This document shows, piece by piece, positions 6,772-13,520 of a DNA stretch of 14,902 bases. A program made the position numbers and the translations under genes. Origin of the DNA: DASQPR01 sp035713725 (GTDB taxonomy: Bacteria; Actinomycetota; Actinomycetes; Mycobacteriales; Micromonosporaceae); NCBI GenBank assembly GCA_035713725.1, contig DASTMZ010000158.1, positions 1 to 14,902 of the forward strand. The letters are read 5' to 3'. Below the pieces are notes generated by a model, which saw only the letters and a list, made by a program, of their open reading frames with translations, made no database searches and was not told the origin of the DNA. Every line of letters starts with the position of its first letter. Positions within the stretch are counted from its first letter, which is position 1.

Positions 6772-6887
6772 ACTTTATCCATAGGTACGCGTTGTGGTTG
6801 TGTGCGATCGCCTCAGTGGCCGTGAGGCCGGTCGAGCCGTCCGACTCCACGGCGACGGACACCGGGACCGGTACGACCACAAGGGAC

Positions 6888-6903
6888 GGTTTCACGTGAA
6901 ACA
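6888..6903 (+). promoter_or_regulatory. parS site downstream of parB
   Basis: GGTTTCACGTGAAACA matches parS at 15 of 16 positions. It is intergenic, about 165 bp after the parB stop, and probably a strong ParB loading site. Confidence 0.92.
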
Positions 6904-7005
6904 TTGACCCGCCGCAGTCGGGCGCCCGGGTGGCACCGAATGGACTGGCGCGGCGACGTCAGACGGCATCGATCAACGCTCGCGTGTCGCTGATTGTGAT
7001 CGCGA

Positions 7006-7027
7006 GAATCCACAGAAGTTATCCACA
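7006..7027 (+). promoter_or_regulatory. DnaA-box pair between two parS sites
   Basis: A perfect TTATCCACA (7019-7027) is preceded by a weaker GAATCCACA (7006-7014, 7 of 9). The 12-mer AAGTTATCCACA (7016-7027) is identical to 54-65 in the dnaA-rpmH region, where the perfect box is also preceded by a weaker box. Confidence 0.65.
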
Positions 7028-7074
7028 GGGCATGCCGTCGTAGTGGTCTATGCACGGTTATCTGCCCTGTGCCC

Positions 7075-7083
7075 TGTGGATGA
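7075..7083 (-). promoter_or_regulatory. DnaA box, minus strand
   Basis: On the minus strand this reads TCATCCACA, one base from consensus. The surrounding 14-mer CCGTCATCCACAGG (7073-7086, minus) is identical to 256-269 (plus) around the middle box of the origin-side triplet. Confidence 0.6.
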
Positions 7084-7122
7084 CGGGGCCACGCATGCCC
7101 GCGTACGCGCCGGGTCGTCCGC

Positions 7123-7138
7123 CGTTTCACGTGGAACC
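7123..7138 (+). promoter_or_regulatory. Degenerate parS site
   Basis: CGTTTCACGTGGAACC matches parS at 13 of 16 positions with intact GTTTCACGTG. It lies 235 bp from the 6888 site and 46 bp before the HIT-like gene, so bound ParB could affect that gene's promoter. Confidence 0.65.
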
Positions 7139-7170
7139 GAAGGAGGGGCGACAGCCAGGTCCGGCCGGAC

Positions 7171-7176
7171 TATCGT
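7171..7176 (+). promoter_or_regulatory. Possible -10 of a leaderless promoter
   Basis: TATCGT fits TANNNT, and its last base is 8 bases upstream of the GTG at 7184. Transcription starting about 7 bases after the hexamer would begin at or next to the start codon, giving a leaderless mRNA, common in actinobacteria. No -35 is evident. It explains the absence of a ribosome binding site directly before the GTG. Confidence 0.45.
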
Positions 7177-7183
7177 CTCCTCT

Positions 7184-8338
7184 GTGGCCGAAACCCCCAT
7201 CCCTCTTCCTTCCTTCACCAAGTCACCGAGCTTTCCGCTTGAGGGCCAGCTGCGCGTCAAGCGGTTGGATCCGCCGGTCGCGATCGAGCCGCCACGTGAG
7301 GGCGAGGAACCGTCGTCGTGCGTCGCCTGTGCCGCGACCGACGACGCGTACATCTGGGTGAGTGACCGCTGGCGCGTCCGCGCGACGGACGCGCCCACCG
7401 GACTGCCGATGGTGCTGATTCTCGAGTCGCGGTCGCACTTGGATCTGGGGGATCTGCCGAACCTGCTGGCCGCCGAGCTTGGCGTGATGACCGTGCGGCT
7501 CGAGCGGGCGATTCGCTCGTTGGACGAGGTTGCGCAGGTTCATGTGAACCGTTGGGGGGATGGCTCGGCACACCTGCATCTATGGTTCCTCGGCCGCCCG
7601 GCCGGGCGGCTCCAACTCCGCGGCCCATTCCTTGCAATGTGGGACGAGATCCTCGAGCCGGTGTCCGAGCCGGAGTGGCGGGTGAACCTCGCACACATCG
7701 CCGCGTGGCTTGAGGAGTTCGGCGGTCGTGCGTTGATCGAACCGCCACGCATTGAGTGGCATGCGCCGAGCACGTTCGCGAGTGTCGCGGCGATGCAGGC
7801 GCCAGCGCCCGCGGCCGGGCCGACTGCCGCCGCCGCGTCCGATGGAGACGGTCACGCCGAGGCGGAGCAGGAGCGCGCCGCACCGGCCAACACGAACACG
7901 AGCCACGCCACCGATGGATCCGCTACCGCCGGAACGCCCGAGTCTGGTGACACGGTGGACGGCGCGGTTGCACCGGTCGTTGCGGCCGGCGCGCCCGCCC
8001 AGGCGCCGACGTCAGCGTCGACAGCGACGGCAAATGCCGGGGGCGGGCAGGCGCCAGCCGGCCCCGCCGCGTCCGGCGAGACGGAGACCGGAGCCGCGAG
8101 CACCCAGACCGCGAATGCGGGCAGCGCCGCAGCGTCGGACAACGCTGCCGAGGACGGTGACGAGATCGCCGACGGTGACGTCGCTGGCGCCGGCGCACCG
8201 ACCGTACGCATTCCCGCCCAGCCGAATCGCGCGCGCGTCGGTCGGGCGCCGAGTGGCCGCTTCGTCGCGACTCGTGACCCTGCCGAGCGCGTGGCAGACG
8301 ACGACCCGGACTACGACCTCGCGTCAGACTCGCGCTAA
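7184..8338 (+). CDS. HIT-superfamily-like protein with alanine-rich C-terminal tail
   Basis: I read this as a histidine-triad (HIT) fold protein of unknown function, 384 residues from GTG 7184. In order it shows a CxxC pair (Cys46, Cys49) like the zinc knuckle of many HIT proteins, a central LPMVLILESRSHLDLGDLP segment resembling the HIT strand-turn before its helix, and VHVNRWGDGSAHLHLWFLGRP at the triad position. The triad reads His130-x-His132-x-Trp134: the middle His, the nucleophile in HIT hydrolases, is kept and the third is Trp. From about 205 to the end it is Ala/Pro/Gly/Thr/Glu-rich and probably disordered. HIT proteins usually act on nucleotide phosphates; the substrate here is unknown. 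The start was chosen on the leaderless -10 and loss of family-like sequence upstream; it could lie elsewhere between 7043 and 7184. Confidence 0.75.
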   Translation: MAETPIPLPSFTKSPSFPLEGQLRVKRLDPPVAIEPPREGEEPSSCVACAATDDAYIWVSDRWRVRATDAPTGLPMVLILESRSHLDLGDLPNLLAAELGVMTVRLERAIRSLDEVAQVHVNRWGDGSAHLHLWFLGRPAGRLQLRGPFLAMWDEILEPVSEPEWRVNLAHIAAWLEEFGGRALIEPPRIEWHAPSTFASVAAMQAPAPAAGPTAAAASDGDGHAEAEQERAAPANTNTSHATDGSATAGTPESGDTVDGAVAPVVAAGAPAQAPTSASTATANAGGGQAPAGPAASGETETGAASTQTANAGSAAASDNAAEDGDEIADGDVAGAGAPTVRIPAQPNRARVGRAPSGRFVATRDPAERVADDDPDYDLASDSR

Positions 8339-8353
8339 CGGGTCATCGACCAG

Positions 8354-8382
8354 GCGGCATCGACCGGACGCGGCATCGACCG
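8354..8382. repeat. Short direct repeat in a convergent gap
   Basis: GCGGCATCGACCG occurs at 8354-8366 and 8370-8382, 16 bp apart, with a partial CATCGACC at 8344-8351. It lies in the 101-bp gap between the HIT-like gene and the convergent ligase gene. No clear terminator is visible in this gap. Confidence 0.6.
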
Positions 8383-8439
8383 AGCGGCACGCTGGACCCC
8401 ACGCGACCCCAGGGTTCCGGGGACGACACAGTCGAGCGG

Positions 8440-9432
8440 TCATCGCCGGCGGTTGATCGCCCGATCGACGAGCGTCGCCAGTGTCTTGCCGAGTTCGAGG
8501 CCGGCCGCGGCGACGGACATCGGCAGCAGCGACGTGTCGGTCATGCCGGGCGCCACGCTCGCCTCGATGACCCACGGCTGACCGCTCTCGTCGACGATCA
8601 CGTCGATGCGCGATAGGTCCCGCAGGTCGAGCGCCCGGTGCGCGTCCAGCGCCACGCGCCCGACTCGAGCCGCCGTGTCCGCGTCCAGCCTCGCCGGCGC
8701 GTGCCAGGTGGTCAGTCCGGCGGTGTAGCGGGCCGCGTAGTCGTAAACGCCATCCCGCGCGACGATCTCGACCGCCGGCAGCGCGATGGGACCGTCGCCC
8801 AAGTCCACCACGCTCACCGCGACATCCATCCCGGTGACGTACGGCTCGATAAGCGCGGTCGGGTGGTACGCGAAGCATCCGACCATGGCGGTGGCGAGCG
8901 CGCTCGCCTCGCGCACCACCGACGTACCCAGACCCGACCCGCCCTGAGCGGGCTTGACCATGACCGGTGGCGGGAAACGGTCGAGCACGCCGTCGAGGAG
9001 GCCAGCCGCACCGAGCTCGGTGAAGCGCTCTTGTGGCAACGCAACCCAGTCCGGTGTGTCGATGCCCGCCTCGCGGAGCACGGACTTGGCAGTCGGCTTG
9101 TCCCATGCCAGTCGTGCCGCGCGGGCGTCGGCGCCGACGTACGGAATGCCGCACAAGTCGAGCACCGCCTGCAGTGAACCGTCCTCGCCGGCGGCGCCGT
9201 GCAGCGCGATGACGACCGCGTCTGGTGGATCGTTGGTGAACGACGGCAGCAGCGACGCGTCAACGTCCCGGATGACGGCGTCGACGCCGGCGCCACGGAG
9301 CGCGTCGAGCACGCGTCGACCGGAGCGGAGCGAAACGTCCCGCTCGTACGAGAGGCCGCCGGCAAGGACGAGTACGCGCGGTTCCGTCCCCGTACCACTG
9401 CTTCGTGCGGGCGTGGTTCCGGCGGAGGTCAT
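8440..9432 (-). CDS. D-alanine-D-alanine ligase-like ATP-grasp protein
   Basis: This 330-residue protein has the order of a D-Ala-D-Ala ligase: GGLSYERDVSLRSG (25-38), ALHGAAGEDGSLQ (76-88), GIPYVGADARAARLAWDKPTAK, the ATP-binding PVMVKPAQGGSGLG (156-169, Lys160), YDYAARYTAG (230-239), SRIDV (274-278) and PGMTDTSLLP (295-304). Ddl joins two D-alanines using ATP for peptidoglycan precursors. Differences stand out: the usual EHxVS is ERDVS (Glu30-Arg31), and the metal-binding motif ENT/EVN is Glu290-Ala-Ser292, replacing the Asn that ligates magnesium in E. coli DdlB; Asp277 and Glu290 are kept. It may be a paralogue with a different amino acid preference rather than the housekeeping Ddl. Its ATG overlaps the aminotransferase stop (ATGA). 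Confidence 0.85.
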   Translation of the reverse strand: MTSAGTTPARSSGTGTEPRVLVLAGGLSYERDVSLRSGRRVLDALRGAGVDAVIRDVDASLLPSFTNDPPDAVVIALHGAAGEDGSLQAVLDLCGIPYVGADARAARLAWDKPTAKSVLREAGIDTPDWVALPQERFTELGAAGLLDGVLDRFPPPVMVKPAQGGSGLGTSVVREASALATAMVGCFAYHPTALIEPYVTGMDVAVSVVDLGDGPIALPAVEIVARDGVYDYAARYTAGLTTWHAPARLDADTAARVGRVALDAHRALDLRDLSRIDVIVDESGQPWVIEASVAPGMTDTSLLPMSVAAAGLELGKTLATLVDRAINRRR

Positions 9433-10829
9433 GGCGTCTCCGGGCCTGGCGTGTCCGCGGCGCGGAATCCACGCGACGAGCGGTCGGCCGGCGGCCAGTT
9501 GACGGTGGTTTCGTCCGGCGCGGTCGCCGCCACGCCGAAGACTGACCGGACCGCCATCTCCTGCTCGATCACCGCGGCCAGCCGGCGGACGCCCTCACGG
9601 ATCCGGTCCGGCGGCGGGAACGAGTAACACAACCGGAGGTGCGCGCCGCCGGTGCCGTCCGCGTAGAACCCGGTGCCCGGCACGTAGGCGACCCGCTCCG
9701 CGATGGCCCGCGGCAGCATGTCCTTCGAGTGCAGACCGTCGGGAAGCGTCAGCCAGATGTAGAAGCCGCCGGACGGCACGGTCCACCGCGTGCCAACCGG
9801 CATCAGATCTCGAAGCGCGCTGAGAGCGACATCTCGTCGCTCCCGATACACCTCTCGGAACGTCTTGAGTTGCTGCCGCCACGGCATCTCGCCGAGGTAG
9901 GTCGCGACGGCGGCCTGAGCGAACGCGCTCGGGCAGAGGATCTGAGCTTCGGACGCGATGACCAGCTTTTCGCGCACCGCGTGGGGTGCGAGGATCCATC
10001 CGACGCGGAGCCCTGGCGCGAACGTCTTGGAGAACGTGCTGACGTAGATGACGCCGTCGTGACTGCGAGAGCGGAACGCGGCAAGCGGTCGACCGTCGCC
10101 AGCGGTGCTGTTGCCTGCGGTGCCGTCGGAAGCGTCCTCACCGTCGAAGCCGAGCAGGCCGTACGGATCGTCCTCGACGATCAGCAGCCCGGCCGACTGA
10201 CAGATCGCGAGGATCTCGTCACGCCGTTTGGCCGGCAGCGTGACGCCGGCCGGATTCTGGTGCGCTGGCACCGTGTAGAGGAACTTCGCGCGCTTGCCGG
10301 CGGCCGCGACGGCTGCGATCGCCTCAGACAGCGCCGTGGGGATCAGGCCATGACCGTCCATGGGTACGTGCACCACGTCGGCCTCGGCGGCCTGGAACAC
10401 ACCCAGTGCGCCAACGTAGCTCGGACCTTCGGCCAGCACGACGTCGCCCGGGTCTAGGAACACTCGGCTGATGAGGTCGATCGCCTGTTGGCCGCCGACA
10501 GTCACCACCACATCGTCCGGGGAAGCGCCGTTAGAGATATCGATGCCTGACAATGTCATCAGGTCACAGATGCGTTCCCGGAGCGTCGCGTCGCCCTGGC
10601 CGATGCCGTACTGCAAGGTGGTGGCGCCGTGCACAGCACCGAGCTCGCCCAGCATCGCCCCGACCGCGTCGAGCGGCAGCGCGGCGACGTACGGCGACCC
10701 ACCGGCGAGCGACACCACCTCGGGACGGTTCGCGACGGAGAACAGCGCTCGGATCTCGGACGCCGCCATGCCGCGCATGCGCCGGGCGTAGCGATCGGTG
10801 AAGTCGTCGAGCGTCGTGCCGCTGGTCAT
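9429..10829 (-). CDS. PLP-dependent class I/II aminotransferase (2-aminoadipate/LysN-like)
   Basis: This 466-residue protein is a fold-type I pyridoxal-phosphate aminotransferase. The family marks are LQYGIGQGDATLRERI (72-87), VGGQQAIDLISRVFLDPGD (111-129), the substrate/PLP block YTVPAHQNPAGVT (Asn192), VEDDPYGLL (Asp221, Tyr223), the Schiff-base lysine Lys268 in STFSKTFAPGLRVGW with Arg275, and carboxylate-binding Arg399 in HLRLCYSFP. It resembles LysN/2-aminoadipate and multi-substrate aminotransferases; there is no N-terminal GntR domain, so it is not a MocR regulator. A small Gly/Asp/Ser-rich insert sits at 230-248 and a Pro-rich tail follows 430. The start is supported by AGGAGG nine bases upstream (10839-10844). 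The stop overlaps the ligase start, so the two are translated together. Confidence 0.92.
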   Translation of the reverse strand: MTSGTTLDDFTDRYARRMRGMAASEIRALFSVANRPEVVSLAGGSPYVAALPLDAVGAMLGELGAVHGATTLQYGIGQGDATLRERICDLMTLSGIDISNGASPDDVVVTVGGQQAIDLISRVFLDPGDVVLAEGPSYVGALGVFQAAEADVVHVPMDGHGLIPTALSEAIAAVAAAGKRAKFLYTVPAHQNPAGVTLPAKRRDEILAICQSAGLLIVEDDPYGLLGFDGEDASDGTAGNSTAGDGRPLAAFRSRSHDGVIYVSTFSKTFAPGLRVGWILAPHAVREKLVIASEAQILCPSAFAQAAVATYLGEMPWRQQLKTFREVYRERRDVALSALRDLMPVGTRWTVPSGGFYIWLTLPDGLHSKDMLPRAIAERVAYVPGTGFYADGTGGAHLRLCYSFPPPDRIREGVRRLAAVIEQEMAVRSVFGVAATAPDETTVNWPPADRSSRGFRAADTPGPETP

Positions 10830-10931
10830 GCGCCGGTGCCTCCTCGCGTTCCTGTCGAGCGCGACGTCGCGGGCTCTAGTGGCCGTGTGTCGCAGCGGTT
10901 CGCGTCGTCGTTGGCGCCGTCCGGCGCGCCG

Positions 10932-10937
10932 ATCGTA
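10932..10937 (-). promoter_or_regulatory. Possible -10 for the aminotransferase-ligase unit
   Basis: On the minus strand this reads TACGAT (TANNNT). A start near 10925 would give a leader of about 95 nt. There is no convincing -35. It forms a divergent pair with the identical hexamer at 10975-10980. Confidence 0.35.
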
Positions 10938-10974
10938 GCCTGTCAGCCCGGCCGCGCCGGCATGAATTCCCAGG

Positions 10975-10980
10975 TACGAT
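10975..10980 (+). promoter_or_regulatory. Possible -10 for the GNAT-like gene
   Basis: TACGAT on the plus strand would start transcription near 10987, 54 bases before the GTG. No clear -35 precedes it. Together with 10932-10937 it would make the 211-bp gap a divergent promoter region. Confidence 0.35.
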
Positions 10981-11040
10981 GATCAGCCGAGGGGTACGGA
11001 TGCCAATGCCCGGCCCCACGCAGTCCCAGGAGACGGTCAC

Positions 11041-11829
11041 GTGTCTCGACGCCTTGTCAATCTCACACTGGACACGCTGGAGGACATTCCCCGGCCGTGC
11101 CGGGATTGCGTCTACTGGGAACTCGATCCGGTATCCGCCCAGCGCGCGTGCGCGACCGGAGATCCCGGGCTGGAGAAGGAGGCGTGGGTCTCGCAGACCC
11201 TGCTCGAGTGGGGTTCGTGCGGCAAGCTCATCTACGTTGACAGCATGCCGGCCGGGTTCGCGATGTTCGCTCCGCCGGCGTACGTGCCCCGATCCATGGC
11301 ATTCCCGACGTCACCAGTGTCGCCGGACGCCGCGCTGCTTATGACCGCGCACGTGGTCGGTGCGTTCGCCGGCGGCGGCCTCGGACGCATGCTGATTCAG
11401 GGCGTCGCACGAGACATGACGAAGCGCGGCATTCGCGCCATCGAAGCGTTCGGCGACGCTCGGAACGATGACGTCCGGGGCGACGCGCGCGGCGGCGGGC
11501 AGCGCGGCGAGCGCCCTGAGCGCGGTGAGCGTGCTCGCGAGGCCCGCGGCGAAGTGAGTGAGACCCGCCGCGATGTCGAGGTTGGTCTAGGTCAGTCGGG
11601 GCGGTGTCTCGCGCCGGCGGACTTCTTCCTCGCGGTCGGCTTCAAGACGGTACGTCAACACCCGAAGTACCCCCGGCTGCGCCTGGAACTGCGTACCGCC
11701 CTGTCGTGGAAGTCCGACGTGGAATACGCGCTGGAGAAGCTGCTCGGGTCGATGAACCCGGAGTCGATCCTGCGTCCGGTGCGTCCAGCGACCCGGTCAA
11801 CGCAGCGCGTCGCGGTTCCCCGCATCTAG
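11041..11829 (+). CDS. GNAT family N-acetyltransferase-like protein with charged insertion
   Basis: This 262-residue protein resembles the GNAT-like protein encoded next to cwlM and parB in actinobacteria, in the same place and orientation as Rv3916c of M. tuberculosis. The N-terminus LTLDTLEDIPRPCRDCVYWE contains a CxxC pair (Cys20, Cys23). The acetyl-CoA loop is probably in AFAGGGLGRMLIQGVARDM (108-126), and APADFFLAVGFKTVRQHPKYPRLRLEL (191-217) gives the typical last GNAT strands. Residues about 139-188 are a Gly/Arg/Glu-rich insertion between the fourth helix region and the ADFF motif. The substrate is unknown. GTG 11041 is supported by AGGAGA at 11028-11033, eight bases upstream. It converges on cwlM. 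Confidence 0.82.
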   Translation: MSRRLVNLTLDTLEDIPRPCRDCVYWELDPVSAQRACATGDPGLEKEAWVSQTLLEWGSCGKLIYVDSMPAGFAMFAPPAYVPRSMAFPTSPVSPDAALLMTAHVVGAFAGGGLGRMLIQGVARDMTKRGIRAIEAFGDARNDDVRGDARGGGQRGERPERGERAREARGEVSETRRDVEVGLGQSGRCLAPADFFLAVGFKTVRQHPKYPRLRLELRTALSWKSDVEYALEKLLGSMNPESILRPVRPATRSTQRVAVPRI

Positions 11830-11880
11830 CCGCCCGTTGACGTGCGCACGCCGGCGCAACATCCCACGATCGTTCCGCAC

Positions 11881-11910
11881 CACCGTTCCGTGTCACAATC
11901 AGGGACGGTG
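11881..11910 (+). terminator. Possible hairpin between GNAT gene and cwlM
   Basis: CACCGTTCC (11881-11889) pairs with GGGACGGTG (11902-11910) over a 12-nt loop, 9 bp with one G-T pair. It sits between two convergent genes and could terminate either transcript, but has no T tract. Confidence 0.3.
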
Positions 11911-11930
11911 CGCCGACCGGAGGTCCAGGC

Positions 11931-12002
11931 GCTTCGACCAGCAATCGCGCTTCGACCAGCAATCGCGCTTCGACCAGCAATCGCGCTTCGACCAGCAATC
12001 GC
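11931..12002. repeat. Four-copy 18-bp tandem repeat beside the cwlM stop codon
   Basis: GCTTCGACCAGCAATCGC is repeated four times without a mismatch (11931-11948, 11949-11966, 11967-11984, 11985-12002). It ends one base before the cwlM TAG (12004-12006). On the cwlM strand, in the cwlM frame, each unit reads RDCWSK, and that frame stays open past the stop to a TGA at 11899-11901. Perfect identity suggests recent expansion by slippage. Confidence 0.95.
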
Positions 12003-12003
12003 G

Positions 12004-13164
12004 CTATCGCGCTCCGGTAGGCTGTGCGGCTCGCAGCGCCGACACGTCGATCGAGCCGGTCTTCACGTCCTGCTCGATCGGGAAGTACATGCGCTGAACG
12101 GCGGCGATCATCGCCTCCACGAGCCGGTCCCGGAACGCGGCCTGTACGAGTCGTTCGCGGTCGACCGGCGACGTCAGGTACGCGAGATCGACCCGTACCG
12201 CAGGCATGCGCGTCAGGCGTAACAGATCCCAGGACTTCGCATGGGTACGGCAGTCCTGCAGGCTCGTACGCGCCACGATCTCGCGCTGGACGAGCCCGGC
12301 GAGGCGTTCGCCGACCGTGGACACCACGCCGTCCGACGTGCCGTAGTGGTAGGTCGCCACACCGTGCGCCGCTGGGCTGTCGTTGCCGTCGAGGTGAATC
12401 GAGAGCAGCAGGTCGGCGTTGAGGTCGTTGGCGAGCTTGGCGCGCTGCCGATCGTCGATCGCATCCGTCGGGCGGGGGCCGCGCGTCAGGTAGACGCGCA
12501 TGCCAGCCGCACCGAGACGGCCCTCGAGGCGCGTCGCGACGTCGTACGCCAAGTCGGCCTCGGTCCACCGCAGCAAACCGTCGCGGACCACGACGCCGAG
12601 GTCGCTGCCGCCGTGCCCCGGGTCGATCACGATCGTCTTGCCAACCAAAGTCGGGCCGGCGTGCCGGAAGCGCTCCGCCTCGCGCAGCGCCTGCGCGTGT
12701 CCGCCGACCACCTTGGGCCCGAGCCGGCGCAATGCGGCCATCGTCTGCGGGCCGTACGCGCCGTCCGACGGCAGTCCGACCTCGCGTTGGAATCGCGCCA
12801 CCGCGTGGGCGGTCCGTTGACCGAATATGCCGTCCGCGCGCCCGACGTCGAAGCCCATCTCGAGCAGTCGATCCTGCAGCTGACGAACGTCGTCGCCGGT
12901 CATCGGGTCAGGCATGGCCAGAAAGAGCGTCCGATCGCCGAGCGTCCACCGCGCCGCGTCCAGCGCGCGCCACGTCTCCTCGCCGACCAGGCCGTCGACG
13001 TTCAGGCCGCGGCTCTGCTGGAAGGTGCGCACCGCGACCCCGGTCGCGCCGTCGAATTCGGCCACCTCACCGGTCCGGTCGACCTGAAGCAGGCCAAGAT
13101 GCGCCAAGATGGCACGGATCTCGGCGACCGCGAGCCCGCGGGCGCCTTGACCGTACGAGTGCAT
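12004..13164 (-). CDS. cwlM: CwlM-like N-acetylmuramoyl-L-alanine amidase homologue with two peptidoglycan-binding domains
   Basis: This 386-residue protein has two peptidoglycan-binding repeats (about 10-70, with GLNVDGLVGEETW, and 88-148, with GRADGIFGQRTAHAVARFQ), then an Amidase_3 domain (about 176-358). The zinc-site residues are His184 in DPGHGG, Glu202 and His257 in SIHLDGN; the usual catalytic Glu near the end is Asp326 (VRVDLAYLTSP). There is no signal peptide, and the gene lies beside trxA/trxB like Rv3915. In mycobacteria CwlM is cytoplasmic, is phosphorylated by PknB near its C-terminus and then stimulates MurA, the first step of peptidoglycan precursor synthesis. Thr369 in a KTG element of the C-terminal tail is a candidate equivalent site, inferred from position only. 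GGAG five bases before the ATG supports the start. Confidence 0.88.
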   Translation of the reverse strand: MHSYGQGARGLAVAEIRAILAHLGLLQVDRTGEVAEFDGATGVAVRTFQQSRGLNVDGLVGEETWRALDAARWTLGDRTLFLAMPDPMTGDDVRQLQDRLLEMGFDVGRADGIFGQRTAHAVARFQREVGLPSDGAYGPQTMAALRRLGPKVVGGHAQALREAERFRHAGPTLVGKTIVIDPGHGGSDLGVVVRDGLLRWTEADLAYDVATRLEGRLGAAGMRVYLTRGPRPTDAIDDRQRAKLANDLNADLLLSIHLDGNDSPAAHGVATYHYGTSDGVVSTVGERLAGLVQREIVARTSLQDCRTHAKSWDLLRLTRMPAVRVDLAYLTSPVDRERLVQAAFRDRLVEAMIAAVQRMYFPIEQDVKTGSIDVSALRAAQPTGAR

Positions 13165-13231
13165 CTTGACTCCCTACTCGTCGCGACCGGCCGAGCGACA
13201 ACGTCGTGCCGGCGTCGCACGGCCGCACCGG

Positions 13232-13275
13232 CCGGACCGCACCAGACGGACCCGCACCAGACGGACCCGCACCAG
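13232..13275. repeat. 15-bp tandem repeat upstream of cwlM
   Basis: ACGGACCCGCACCAG is present at 13246-13260 and 13261-13275, preceded by a degenerate 14-bp copy (13232-13245). It lies about 70-110 bases upstream of the cwlM start. Confidence 0.85.
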
Positions 13276-13503
13276 CGAGCGACGCTGCCGAACGGCGACG
13301 TTGCCGAACGGCGCGTCCGCCACGAAGCCGAAACTACGGCCGGCGTGATGCCGCGTGCCCGACGGACACAACCCGTAGTGTCGCGCCAATTGCCGCACAA
13401 TGCGGTGCCCGTCGGCAGATCCGATCAAACCGGTTCGTCATCGGCCGTCGAATCCGCTCGGCATGGGTCGCCCGCGGGCGGAGTCGGTCAGGCCGGACCG
13501 TCG

Positions 13504-13520
13504 CCGCGTGCGACACGCGG
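13504..13520 (-). terminator. Hairpin directly after trxA
   Basis: CCGCGTG (13504-13510) and CACGCGG (13514-13520) form a perfect 7-bp stem with a 3-nt loop, three bases after the trxA stop on the minus strand. No T tract follows. It may end or attenuate the trxB-trxA transcript before cwlM. Confidence 0.4.

Larger units (their letters stand above)
6724..7183. other. parB-downstream intergenic region with parS sites and DnaA boxes
   Basis: These 460 bp contain the parAB terminator, parS sites at 6888-6903 and 7123-7138 and, between them, DnaA boxes at 7006-7027 and 7075-7083. A near-box TTATCCATA (8 of 9) lies at 6775-6783 in the terminator tail. AAGGAGGGG at 7140-7147 looks like a ribosome binding site, but no usable start codon follows at normal spacing. 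I see no gene here; an in-frame extension of the next gene back to 7043 would run through a DnaA box and a parS and is unlikely. Confidence 0.7.

Noticed and set aside
11035..11045. CACGTG at the GNAT start as a parS
   Set aside because: Flanking bases do not match; only the 6-bp core, expected by chance in this GC-rich DNA, is present.
11931..12002. CRISPR array at the tandem repeats
   Set aside because: Units are 18 bp and directly adjoining, with no spacers and no cas genes nearby.
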